Source of the DNA: Pampus argenteus
Taxonomy: Eukaryota; Chordata; Actinopteri; Scombriformes; Stromateidae
Assembly (NCBI GenBank): GCA_036937835.1
Contig: CM072875.1
Span: forward strand, 13,095,001-13,159,000
Length of the DNA: 64,000 bases
Reading direction: 5' to 3'
Part shown: piece after piece, positions 11,513 to 23,593 of the stretch
Numbering within the stretch: the stretch's first letter is position 1
Layout of the letters: the number at the start of each line of letters is the position of its first letter
The notes under the pieces: generated by a model
Databases searched by the model: none
Told to the model about the DNA's origin: nothing
Seen by the model: the letters and a program-made list of their open reading frames with translations, nothing else
Made by a program: the position numbers and the translations under genes

Positions 11513-14500
11513 ATGTCAGAAAAAACTCCCCTTCTACATTATCGACTCACCACCAGCACCGGTCCGGAGCCAAAAGATGTTCCCAAACCCAGCCGGTCCA
11601 AGGCGGGCAGAGACGGCCAACCGTCCAACGACAAAACCGCCCGAAAGCTCGGAGTGTTTTTTGGAGTTGTTATCCCAACTTTATTGTCCATGTTTAGCGT
11701 TGTTGTGTTCTTGCGAATCGGTGAGTGGAAGATAGTAATGTTAAGCTTTTACTTAAAATACAAAACTCTTAAATGCTAACATATAAGAAGCTGCTTACTT
11801 ACTTACTGAGAAATCACTGAAATGGTTAGATTTTATAAATTTGTTGACATTTTCTGGACGAATCCATTGATTGCTTCGGCCCTTAAAAACAGCAACCCTT
11901 AACAACATTAACATATACAATAACATAAACAGTTCCATAGAATAGTAGAACAGTGTTTTATTGGGTCTCTGACGTGACATCCCTGTGGTAATTACTAGGA
12001 TTTATGTTTTGTTTTCCTATTTGTTACAGGATTTGTTGTGGGTCAAGCAGGGCTCTACCAGTCCATCATCATGTTCCTGGTGGCCTACTTAATCATTACT
12101 ATGACTGTTCTTTCTGTCTGTGCCATCTCCACCAACGGGGCTTTAGACGCTGGAGGTGCTTACTGTATCCTTTAGATTTTAGTCAAGCTTGAGCCAAATG
12201 CCATAGATGGGTGTGCACCTACTCTTGACCTCTCTCCTTATTTTAATTATTAACCAAAAGGCACAGATTCCCTTGGTCTGAACCTGACCAGGTGTTGATC
12301 TAAAACCATCTTTTTTTAGGTGTTGATCAGTTGGTGTCTCATTGGTTTACAAATCCGAAGTCAGAAATTCCTTAACTTAAACTCTTAGACATGATCAGTC
12401 GAGCCCTGGGCCCAGAGTTCGGTGGCAGCATTGGAATCATGTTTTTCTTTGCCAATGTGTGTGGCAGTGCACTCTACATTTTGGGCCTGGTTGAAGCTAT
12501 TATGTCTGCTTTTGGTGTCCCAGTAGGTAGGTTGTAATAGCGACACACGGAGAGCTTTCAGGAAGTTTGCATGGATAGCGTGTATAATAATAGCTAAAAT
12601 CCGGTCATATATTATATATTGTTATATTATATTTTATTTTACTTATTCTTATGTAATTATTATCTTAATTTCTTATTCTTATTTAATTATCTTATTCTTA
12701 TTTAATTATTAATTATTAATTATTATCTGTATTGTTGGTTGTTCTTTTTATTTCATTGTGTTGTATTGTGTTATGCTGCTGTTACACTCTAATTTCCCAG
12801 TTTTTGGGATTAATAAAGTATATCTATCTATCTATCTATCTATCTATCCATCTTCAGAGGGTGGAGCAGCAGTTGCAGGTCTCAATCAGGTGTTGCCTTC
12901 AGGATACTGGTGGTCTCTCCTCTATGGAACTGTTCTGCTCTTCCTGTGTTTCATTGTCTGCTTGGTAAGACTCAACAATCTTTTGTTTTTAAAATCATGA
13001 TACATTCAGTCAGCCAGTATATTCACTACTGGAAGGGCCCATGGGGTGCTTTAAAAGTTGACCCTCTTCAGAGCATGATTGTTCTTAGCAAGTTTATCTT
13101 TAATAGAGTACCGTACATATTGCCTTTTTTGCTTCAGTGTGCCACAAGAGGAAACTGTTAATGCCGTTGTTGAACTGTTATGTGTACAAGTGTAATATTT
13201 GGCTTGACTATGGTGCTATTGGAAAAGGGGTCACCATAAACATTACAATTCATCCACTCTGGACTGTTAATATCCACAAGCAGATTTAATGACTTATGGT
13301 TTTCAAGATGACTTGTCTTGGATCAAATTGACAATCAAGAGAAATGTGCACTTGACAGTGGTGCTATAGTGTCAATCATTATCCATCAACCTCTGAGGCC
13401 CATACATGTCCAAAACAGATTTTATGTCAAAACTGCCACTGTTTTTTGCTGTCTGAGGAAAAAAAAGGAATACTTTATCTTGCACGTAATTCTCAGTTCA
13501 ACTAATTTATCATTACAGGTAGGAGCCCAAATCTATGCCAAAGCCACTTTTATCATCTTCATCATAGTCATGACTGTCCTGGCTTCCGTCTTCATCAGTT
13601 TTTTCATTGTGGGGCCCACGATGGTGACTCTGTCAGATGCTTCTGTTTCCAATAGTACCGGCCTGACCACTGTCAATTATACTGGCCTCCGGCTCCACAC
13701 CTTGGAGAGCAACTTGTTGCGTAAGTGCTACAGTGGTACAAAGTTTGACATCCTGAGAACTTTTACAAAGTTGTCTGTGATTTGTTAATTCAGGACCTAT
13801 TTATCTATTCAAGCAAAATGGGCAACAAATGTATTGGTGCTATATGCTGTAGATCCCTATTGATTTGAAGTTATCACTGAACTGTATGAATGCCTCCTGT
13901 CATTCCTCCTAGCCAATTACACTGTAGACTACACTACTTGTACCATGATGAGTTTTGCCACAGTGTTTGCTGTCATGTTCAACGGGTGCACTGGAATCAT
14001 GGCAGGCTCCAACATGTCAGGTAAGCTGTGTTGAGAAAAACTTGAATAAATGCATTCTGAAAGGGCAAACAAATCTACATGGTGACTTACAAATGGTGTC
14101 TAGTAAATAGTAAATATCATATACTTTCTATTTTCCCTGTTCTATTATTTACACCTTTTTTTTTACTTCGTGTGACATATGTACCACTGACTTGTGAAAG
14201 AAATACCTGGTAATAATTCATGGTCACATGAAATTTCCTGAGTTGAAGATAATCAAGAGACAGAGGTTCACCATGAAACAATTGACAAGAGCCCAATGGA
14301 ATAACAGTTAGTGAGGAATACAAAGGATACACCACTGGTATTCTTCAAACTGGGCTGAAGTAAATCTGCATTATTCCACTTTTGTCTGGTACAGTCAACT
14401 GAATAAGACTAAAGTCTAGAAATGTGGACAAAGATGCACTACACAGTTGGGAAGGTCTTCAGTAAGGTGTCAATATACTGTATGTGGTTTTGTTAAAGTG

Positions 14501-17500
14501 GGTACTTGTGTCATGTGCTCTCCAGGTGACCTGAAAAACCCCAGCTACTCCATACCAAGAGGAACCCTAGCAGCTGTTCTCATAACATTTGTCACATACA
14601 ATCTGCTAAGTCTGCTGGCTGCGTGGTCCTGTGACCGGTTAGACACATACACACAGTTTAACATACTTACTGCACATGGCACCCATATCACTTGTTTTTT
14701 GTTTTTGTTTTTTCCCAAAAGAAATTGATCAGAGCACTTTTGCTTTGGCATATTTAACCTTTATTTATTTAAATTCAGAAACTGAATGTTTTGGTTGCAG
14801 TTTGAGATTTGGTTGTTTTGATTTGTTCATGTCAAGTAATTTAAAATGATACAGTATCATTACCACAGTTAATGTGCTGAAGAGAGAAAATGTTATTTAT
14901 GACTTATTTCAAATTTTATTAATCATCCTTAGTCACCTTCTCCAAAGAGACTACAGTTTCCTGGGAGATATCAATATATGGCCGCCCATGGTGACAATTG
15001 GTATTTACTCCTCTACAATGTCTGCTGCCATGAGTAACCTGATAGGCGCCTCCAGGATCCTGTATGCACTGTCCAAAGACAACCTGTTTGGTGAGATCCT
15101 TGAAACAAAATGTTTGCAATTTGTATTACACGTAGTCCCTAACATTTTAGAATTGCATACAAAATGAATAGCAAATTATTAAATGTAGGTTGAGTGGGAC
15201 TTTAGCTGATGTGGCTTTGACCATTTTTGTAGAGAGGATTCAATTACTGTTCTAAATTGTTTATATGATGATCACTGCTAAATAGTTGATCCAGAGTATA
15301 TAAAAGCTTATCCAACTCCAGCTGGTCTTCTATAAAGCTGAGTCAACATTTTAATAATCAGCCATCTGTTGGAATAGGCCTCTATCTCAAATGTGAGAAA
15401 TTGACACTTGTTAATTTCATCGTCTCATTTTCCTTGTGGAGGCATGTTACTAAGCATCGTTTGACAACAGATGGCTTTTAGTGTGGACTTTCTCAGAAGG
15501 AGAAGAAAAAGAGTCCTCTCATTGTGTATTTGGCTTATGCGTGAGGGCAGAATGACTCAGTTGTTTATCTGATTTAGGACCATGAGCAGTAACAGACAAG
15601 AGACTGACTTTGTTTGGATGTTTAAACCTCTACAGGCGGTGTCCTGACTCTGGCGAGAAAAACATCTCATAGTGGAAACCCCTGGGCTTCAGTTCTTGTT
15701 TCCTGGTTGCTGGTGCAGGTAAGCATTACATGGTATGCAAGGAGTGGTTACCCTTGTCCTCTGTGAACAAAGGTTTTAGAGTGGCTATGCTTTAGCTGCT
15801 TCCCAATCCTTCTCTTTACCCTGAACTTCGACCTTTCTCCTTTATGTTACTCTTTTCACATGTAAAGTTCTTGAGGACTTTAGCTTTGTGAAGTGATTTT
15901 TTTTATTTTTAATTTAAAGCCACCCTCATCTTCATCACTCCACTCCCATAGCCACAGCTACTGAATAGCTGGAGAACTAGTAAAGGAAAGTAATGCAATG
16001 TTTAACTGGATGTTAAAGTTACAGTCTCAAAGATCTCTGATAAGCGGTAATTGCAGGTGTCAGAGATCCCTGTGCAATGTTGTACTAGCAGAAACTGTTT
16101 GTAGTTTGTAATGATGATAGTAATACTGCAAATGCAATTTCATCAGTGGACCATAGGCTCATAGGTTATATCATTTGATGAAATTGACTTAACTGACATG
16201 TGTTTAAATTGAAGTCTTTGAGATTATAACTTTAACCAACAAAAGAACAAGGTATGAGCCTCAATCATTGTTGGGTTTCATATGTAGTTGTTCTGTTCTC
16301 AGCTTTTAATGTGTAGGGCCGAGGGCCATCTGTTTCAGTAGTAATGAAGATGAAGGGGACAAAACTGTAGTCTGAACACTGCTGCTTTAACTTATCCAGA
16401 AATGGAAAAATTGCATCACCATTTATATTGGATATGCCCATTAATTGTTTTGTACATGCTAGAGATGATAAGGCAAAATGCAGTACTGTGCTTGAGGTTA
16501 GAGCTGTAATGAAGGCAGATAAATTAGCAGCTGACCCTACCTCTCATTACTGCAAAAAACTAAATCTTTTGAATCTTCAAGCTTTTAGGGAGATAGAGCA
16601 GGGCCCTGTTACATAAGTAAGTGAATGAACTCCTCATTTAGCTACAGTGCTCCTAAGAGTCATCTTATTAGCCAGCTAGCAAGCTTTATTACTTTCTGTA
16701 TTTCTTAAAATTTCTGTATTCTATTAAGGTTGTTTTAATAAAGTTATATATTTCACACAATGAATATTTTGTAACACAAGGGAGTGTGCAAAAAAGGCTT
16801 TTGCATAACTTTTAATATCTCATTTTACCTTTTTTTTCCTTAGACTTTGTTCTTTACATTTCTGTACCAAAATTATATTTGAATAATAATTATATTAGAA
16901 AAAAGGATGTCATTATGGCAATATTCCTACATCTTAGGGTTTGAGAACCTTTGCTTTTGTTTCACATCTATTGTTTAAGAGGTGTTTTGAATGCAGGGTT
17001 ATGTCTAATTCATTTTCTTTCTTTTGCCACTAGGTGGTGCTGTTTGCTGGGAAATTAAACACCATTGCTGGTATTGTAACCATCTTCTTTTTGTTGGTTT
17101 ATGCTGCTGTAAATCTGGCCTGTTTGGCTCTGGAATGGGCCTCTGCTCCTAACTTCAGGTATTGTACAGGATGTTGCAGTGAGTTTACTGTTTTTAATTT
17201 ATTTGCACAATCATGGTTGTAAAGGTCATTTTAATTCTATATTCTGTCATTGTTCTTTTTTTGTATTATTTAGACCCTCATTCCGTTGTTTTACATGGCA
17301 CACCTGCACACTGGGCATTCTTGGCTGCCTGGTCATGATGTTCCTGATCAATGCCATTTATGCCTTTGCCAGCATAGCATTTATGCTGCTGCTCTTGATG
17401 CTTATCCACTACCTTGGCCCCATCAGCAACTGGGGCTACATCAGCCAGGCTCTCATCTTCCACCAGGTACACAGACATGCACACACACCATTTTTCTCAC

Positions 17501-19587
17501 ATAAATCATTAGTGTGACATGCATATGAATGAATTACTACATTGTCATTTGGCGCCAATCAATTTCACTCAGGTACGCAAGTACCTCCTGATGTTGGATG
17601 TGCGTAAGGACCATGTAAAGTTCTGGAGGCCCCAGGTGCTGCTAATGGTGGCAAACCCTCGCAGCTGTATAGGCGTAATGTCCTTCATAAATGACCTGAA
17701 GAAGAGTGGTCTTTATGTACTGGGACATGTAAAACTGGGTTTACTAGGTAAGAGACCCAAGGTTGGAGCATTTATAATTAAACTCATCCTCTGTAAATTG
17801 CTATTTAAAAGTTTGAAGTTTTGGCTTTAATTTAATTAAAACTAATATTTATAAATGTTATCTACATTGTAGACTGAATATAAACATTGGTGGCCCACTC
17901 TTGTGACTTAAGAAAATGTATACATGTAAATTAGGACTTGCATACATTTCACTTTGAGTCAGCTGTGTGAAATAATCCAGTCCAACCATAGTTTTACAAT
18001 GCCTACAATGGTGCCACATATTGCACAGGCACATACAGTGATGATGAAAAGTGTTGAAAAGCAGTCAGAAGAGTTTCTGTCAGCTCTCAATGAGGACCCT
18101 TGTTGTGCACTTTTGAAGCATTGTAAGCATGATCATGATGAAAGTTGTCAGGTGTGTTATCTTCAGTGACCTGCACAGGTCAGTCTAAAAATGTATTAGT
18201 TATTTGGAACAGGTTAGCACATCTCTGGTGCTCTTAATATTGTGATTGTGTGTAAATAAGGAAGTTGTTAAAATGCTTTTCCTACACCTAAAAGTATGAC
18301 CAAATTTGTGCCACTCAGAGAATTTTAAGGCCAGTAAACAGGGATTTCCTAATATAGGCCCTAATGTCATTGCTCACTGCCCATTTGACTTTCTGTGTCT
18401 GTTTGATTCTGCAGATGGGTTGCCCTCTGATCCTTTGCAGAGCCGCTATGACTCCTGGCTTTCTTTGGTAGACCATTTAAACATAAAGGCATTTGTCAAC
18501 CTTACTCTGGCCAACTCTGTCCGACACGGAGTTCAGAATCTGCTTTTCATCACAGGCTTTGGTAAACAAGTTTCCTGCAAGCTGTTTCCTATAATTGAAC
18601 TAAGTCTGTAAACAAGACCGTTGACTGAAACACACTTGCCACATTTGTTTGTATATAGGCGGAATGAGGCCAAACACCCTTGTCTTGGGTTTCTATGATG
18701 ACTGCACACCTCAAGACCACCTCCAAGGCAAAATTCTTCCTTCTACAGGCCATGGCTTGGATACAGTCTCTTCAACCACAGACCTGAGTGAACAACGGTC
18801 CCCTTTCTTCCCCAACGTGCGGGGTGCTGAGGAAGCCAAAGACCTTCAGGAAGAAGAATATGTGTCAGTAATTGCTGATGCCGTAAAAATGGGGAAGAAT
18901 GTGACACTAGCCCGTTACTTCAACCAGTTCAACCGCGAAGAGGTCCTAGGGTCAGGAAGAAAGATTGTGGCCCACCGAAGCATGACAGGGCCATTTGTTG
19001 ATGTATGGCCTCTGAATTTGCTTCGACCAGACAGTCGTGGCTATGTCGACATCTGCTCTCTGTTCCTGCTGCAGCTGGCCTGTGTGCTTCATGAAACCCG
19101 TGCCTGGAACCAGGCAAGACTACGCCTCTTTCTGTGTGTGGAGTCTGGTTGCAGTCTGCAAGAAGAGGAGCAGACAAAGCTCCGGAAGATGCTAAAGGAG
19201 CTAAGGATCACAGCTCAAGTGCAGATGGTAGCTTGGGACCAGGTGGTGGCACTGCACTGGCAGAGACGAGGAAGGGAAGAACGGTCTGCACAGGATGAAG
19301 AGAGGACGGAGAGACAAGAGGTGGAGGATGCTGAAAAGGAAGGTGATATACAAAAATTCCCCAACAATGCTGCCCAGCTGACAGATGAATATATCTGTGC
19401 TGTCAACAATCTGATTCGCCAACATGGAGTCCCACAGCCTGCTGTGCGTTTCCTGTATTTGCCACGCCCACCAGCCGACACGAGCCGTTACCGTGCCTAC
19501 CTGCACCAGCTGGACCTGTTGAGTCGAGACCTGGGCCCGACGTTGCTCATTCATGGAGTCACTCCTGTGGTCACTACTGACCTTTAG
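11513..19587 (+). CDS. slc12a9: Solute carrier family 12 member 9 (cation-chloride cotransporter-interacting protein 1)
   Basis: Multi-pass membrane protein of the cation-chloride cotransporter family; its own substrate has been uncertain, and it is known to bind and modulate other family members. Fourteen coding exons close in frame: 11513-11720, 12030-12164, 12389-12526, 12858-12964, 13519-13720, 13913-14020, 14526-14637, 14933-15090, 15636-15718, 17034-17158, 17274-17466, 17573-17747, 18415-18561, 18659-19587. The 939-residue product is close to the human length (914). A cytosolic N-tail (MSEKTPLLHYRL) precedes TM1 (LGVFFGVVIPTLLSMF, about 46-70). Family hallmarks follow: GAYYMISRALGPEFGG, then FNGCTGIMAGSNMSGDLKNP, then GASRILYALSKDNLFG. 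The large extracellular loop carries NST and NYT sequons. The hydrophobic core ends near residue 515, and the last 420 residues form the SLC12 C-terminal domain, mostly in one large exon. Intron 9 is the longest (1.3 kb). Confidence 0.95.
12770..12850 (+). mobile_element. Retrotransposon 3' tail with (TATC)n, in slc12a9 intron 3
   Basis: The words GTTACACTCTAATTTCCCAG and GGGATTAATAAAGTATATC followed by repeated TATC match the 3' ends of common teleost non-LTR retrotransposons. These end in an AATAAAG-like word and a tetranucleotide tail. Only the 3' end is present. It sits directly against the exon 4 acceptor (AG at 12857). Family assignment is from memory. Confidence 0.5.
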
Positions 19588-20046
19588 ACTTTTACAATCA
19601 AATCTGAAATGAGAATGCTCATAATGCATTGTTGATCAGGGGACTATGTCTGTTGCCACCAGTGGCTCTTATTTTTTTTTGTCATTCAACTGATTGACTG
19701 TATCAGATACTGCAGCATCTAGTTTTACATTTGAGTCAACCATAAATTTGACACATAGGCAGTACATGTTTCACCTGAGGAGGGGGGTAAGTTGACACAG
19801 AGTATAGATGTGAGATATTAAAAATGGGTCAAATTATGAACTTTTTAGGCTCTTTAATAATCACTTGGAGATGCACTAAATGTAGCATTTGCACATGAGG
19901 TGAAAGGAGGAAAAACCCCTGCAGTTCCTTCTTATGAAGTCAGAGGATGTTTTTAGGCCAATGTTCTTGCTTTACTTTTCATAACTTTTTTTTTGGTTTA
20001 TAGTTTCCACATGGGTATTGAATGTTTTGTACATATTAATATAACA

Positions 20047-20052
20047 AATAAA
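20047..20052 (+). terminator. Polyadenylation signal AATAAA, probable for slc12a9
   Basis: Canonical hexamer about 460 nt after the slc12a9 stop, followed by further AATAAA-like words. It implies a 3' UTR of about 0.5 kb (19588 to roughly 20070). Confidence 0.5.
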
Positions 20053-21100
20053 TAATTTAACAAATAAATTGATTACCTCAAGTTTCTTTCTTATGGTTTT
20101 ACAATTGGGCAAAGAAAGGCCTACAACCAATTAACAACTATTCATTAGTCACTGAATCTTTTTTTAATCCATCTGTCAAACTCTGTTTATTTAAAGCTGC
20201 ATCAGCCATATGTGAGTCTTGCCCATTGAATGCCTGCAGAGGGCGATATGTGCAGTTACATGGCTGTAATGATACCAGCATGTCTGAACAAAGCTTAATT
20301 CAGCCTCACAAGGTAGTTGGCTCAATGTAGGAATATTGTTATTGCTGAAATTTATGATTTATATTATAGTTGGGGTACATGTAAACTAATCTGATGCGTC
20401 TCCAACTAGTAGCCTTATCATCACTGACTGAACACAAACCATTACTGATGCCATTGTTGGTCTGTTGCTTTCTTGGCGTCATACTGGATATAAGAATCTT
20501 TCTACCTCAGAATTGTCTTCATGTGTTCTAAATGACACAAAATCGATGGTCAATATTGTGTGTGACGCTGCTTCCTGTTCCTTCATAATAGGAACAGAAA
20601 TGACTATGATTGTCTATAACCAATGTTTTCAAAAATCAATGAATAAAATTTGATACTGCTTGGTACTCTGTGCTTATATTTTCAAGTGAATATATGCACT
20701 TTGACGTTCCAAACAGGAAGGTATGCATCACTTAAAATATTAAGTATTGTATTCTTGTATTATATTCCTAACAAATTAATTATTAGTTCTGAGCATGAGA
20801 ATACCTGATGTAAATTATGAATCCACATGAACTGGTTTGCCACCTGATTTATAAAAAAAAAAAAAAAAAAGAAACCTCTCATTTTGGGGGTTGAATTATT
20901 AGAAGTACAGTTTTAGTTATGTTGCGTTGAAAACTACTTGAATGACACACTTCATCATTTGGCACAGGATTTGTATGATGGGCTGTGCCGAGACTTTACC
21001 TTCTGACGTACAGCCAACGCCATCTGTGGCATATGTCACGTTTGCTTAGAGAAAATTCCATGAGTTTGTAGCGAGGAGTATTGACAACCGCCTACACATG

Positions 21101-21390
21101 ACTGACAAACTGCATGTGGGAGGGAGTGTGTTCACAGATGGAGGCAGATTGGGTTCCAAATACTATTAAAAGATACCACGTTGACAGTGGTGAAAGAAAT
21201 AGGCATGTAAAATATAATGGACTCAATCTTTGAGATGCACGTAAATGGTCAGAACAGTCTTGGGTGTCCAAAAGAGGGTGATCCTTCTCTTCCGCCTCAG
21301 CCAAAAAGTGGAAAGATGGAACGACTGAGTCACTTCCGACCAGTGATTAGCTGGGAGAAGGAGAGCTGCTGGTGTAGAGATGAGAGAAAA
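21101..21390 (+). repeat. Diverged duplicate, copy A
   Basis: Shares with 22309-22600 an ordered set of words: ACTGACAAACTGCATGTGGG, then TGTTCACAGA(T/C)GGAGGCAG, then TACTATTAA, AATATAATGGA, GGGTGATCC, CACTTCCGAC and GGGA(G)AAGGAGAG. The spacing is similar over about 290 bases, with many substitutions and indels between. Both copies are on the plus strand. No long open frame is shared, so it is probably an old non-coding duplication, an interspersed repeat family, or exons of an untranslated RNA. Confidence 0.6.
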
Positions 21391-22308
21391 TAAATACACA
21401 AAAATGGAGCATTAGTTTTAGATTGAGGCAGACTCTTGCACATCTATGGTTTTGGAGGTGGAATTTTTCATATTTCTATCTTTCAATTGTGTTAAGAACA
21501 AGCAAAACACAGCACACATGTATGATCGTCATTAGTAATAAAGATCCGGGCTTCAGTTTGAGGTGTAAAGTGGTGCTTGTAGCCTGTTGATCTAATATAT
21601 TTTGTTTCCGTCTACCTTATTTAGAGTGGGACCCTTTCAGCATGTAGCTGCTACATTGTAGCTGAAATATTGTGATAAATCCGATCTACTTGAAATCATG
21701 AAACATCCTCAGACCAATAGGAAAAATTGAGCTAAAAAGAGGCATGGACATCATGCACACAGGACTTTGCAAGCATATTTGAAATAAAATCGTGCACTAA
21801 ATGACTTTTTGAGAAGCCAATTTCTAAGCAGATATGGCAGTATGAGTAAGAAGTGTATAATATCTATGGAACTGATAAAGTTTGCTTTAATCATACATGT
21901 TCAGTATGATTAAAGTATCTGCCCAAAACCAGAAAAAGGTATAGTGTAGAGGGATGTTGAGCCTAGGTGTGCAGACAGTTGGTTAGTCCCTTGCAGTGCA
22001 GCATTACTCTAAGATGTAGAGAATTATTAAAACTACTCTGACCTGGTGGCTTTTTCTGAAATATGAACAATTCTAATCTGTTTTCCTAATCTACTTTCTA
22101 TTCTACTCTACTGGCTTCACTTTAATGCTTCCACACTCAATTTTCTACCATCTAATATATCAGCTGTAATATACCTATAATATACCTGGTTTAATGTGGC
22201 ATGAAGGGCAACCTGGCTAATGCAGTTTTATCATTGGTCGTCTGATTTTGTGGCGTCATGTTTTGTAGCGTTCCATTGGTTTTCATATAAACCAGAACCT
22301 ACACTCCA

Positions 22309-22600
22309 CTGACAAACTGCATGTGGGAGAGAGTTTGTTCACAGACGGAGGCAGCCTGGTCTCCCAAGTACTATTAAGGGACATCACTTTCACAGTCAGA
22401 TCTCCTGTTCAAATATAATGGATGGAATGCATTCAGCAGTCCTACACAAAGCAAAGTTGTGCTCCACCCATATTTTCTGTACAGCGATTGGTGTCAGTTT
22501 CAGGGTGATCCCTCTGTTCCCACAAGATGAAGCAAATGAATCACTTCCGACTGGCTTCACGTGGGAAGGAGAGTTGTTGATGTATGAAAATCATAAGGAA
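22309..22600 (+). repeat. Diverged duplicate, copy B, with promoter-like upstream sequence
   Basis: Second copy of the segment at 21101-21390, 1.2 kb downstream in the same orientation. Just upstream (22270-22300) are an inverted CCAAT box (ATTGG) and a TATA-like ATATAAACC, so this copy could begin a transcript. The resemblance between copies also reaches weakly into the upstream bases (TTTGTAGCG, CCTACAC). Confidence 0.55.
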
Positions 22601-23477
22601 GTGCAAAACAGGACTGAGTAATTTGTTTGTGAAATGGAAATGAAATGCAAGTGACGTATTCAGTAAAATAGACAATTTGTGAAACATGTCAGTCAAAGAA
22701 TAATTATTATGTCACTTTTATGATTTTCAGGTAACACCATCCAACCTACAGCATCCACCTTAAATAACAGTTATGTGTTTGTACATTCACTGACAAATTA
22801 TAGATCTGAGAACAAGAATGCTGATGACCTGTGTCCTTTAAAGACAAATAAACCTACTAAATTCACCACAGTGACATTAAAAAGTGGACCCTTACTGAAA
22901 TAAAATTGAGAGCTGAAAGTTTGTGTGGCTCAAACATGCTCACAGCTGCTAGTATGGTGTGTAGTATGGCAATTTGCTCTAAAAAATCTGTTTTGGCTTT
23001 GACTTTGAGATAGTTTACTCATCTCCTTGGTGGCTTCATTTGTAGAGTTTGTTCACGTTCAGTCCCTTTCTGTTCTGCTTTTACAGCCAGAAGTGATGTA
23101 CTTTATGTGTGTTGTCTGTTCTGTATGTGACAGCAAATTGAGTAGTTCTGGATAAAGTCCTTCAAGTGCTCTAATAATAATCATGTATTGCTGGGGGATA
23201 GTACAGGATGGTTTGGTGTGTGTATGTGTGAGAGAGTCATATAGTCATGTGCCAGTATAGTATTTTTTATCTGAATAGCACTATGTAGCTCAAAATCTAA
23301 TTTGCTACTTCTAAAAGTACTTTTGAAAAATCATGTCATGTTACTGCAACTTTCTTGGCAGGAGAGGCAATACTGTAATGCATGTTTGTATGCAATCCCC
23401 ACAAACTGTAGATCCCTCAAATAAATAATTATGCAGGCAACATGCCCACATAATTTTGAACACTCTTTAAACAGATT

Positions 23478-23516
23478 ATCCAGGTTTGAGTGTCTCTGTG
23501 ACGCTCAAACCTGGAT
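23478..23516. repeat. Hairpin-forming inverted repeat
   Basis: Left arm ATCCAGGTTTGAGTGT (23478-23493) pairs with the right arm 23501-23516 over 16 base pairs with a single G-T wobble. The loop is seven bases. No gene lies nearby. Confidence 0.75.
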
Positions 23517-23547
23517 GAATGTTTGTCATTGCTCTTCTCATGAGTTT

Positions 23548-23593
23548 TATTCTATTCTATTCTATTCTATTCTATTCTATTCTATTCTATTCT
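23548..23593 (+). repeat. (TTCTA)n microsatellite
   Basis: About nine pentanucleotide units in a row, 30 bases after the hairpin. Confidence 0.9.
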
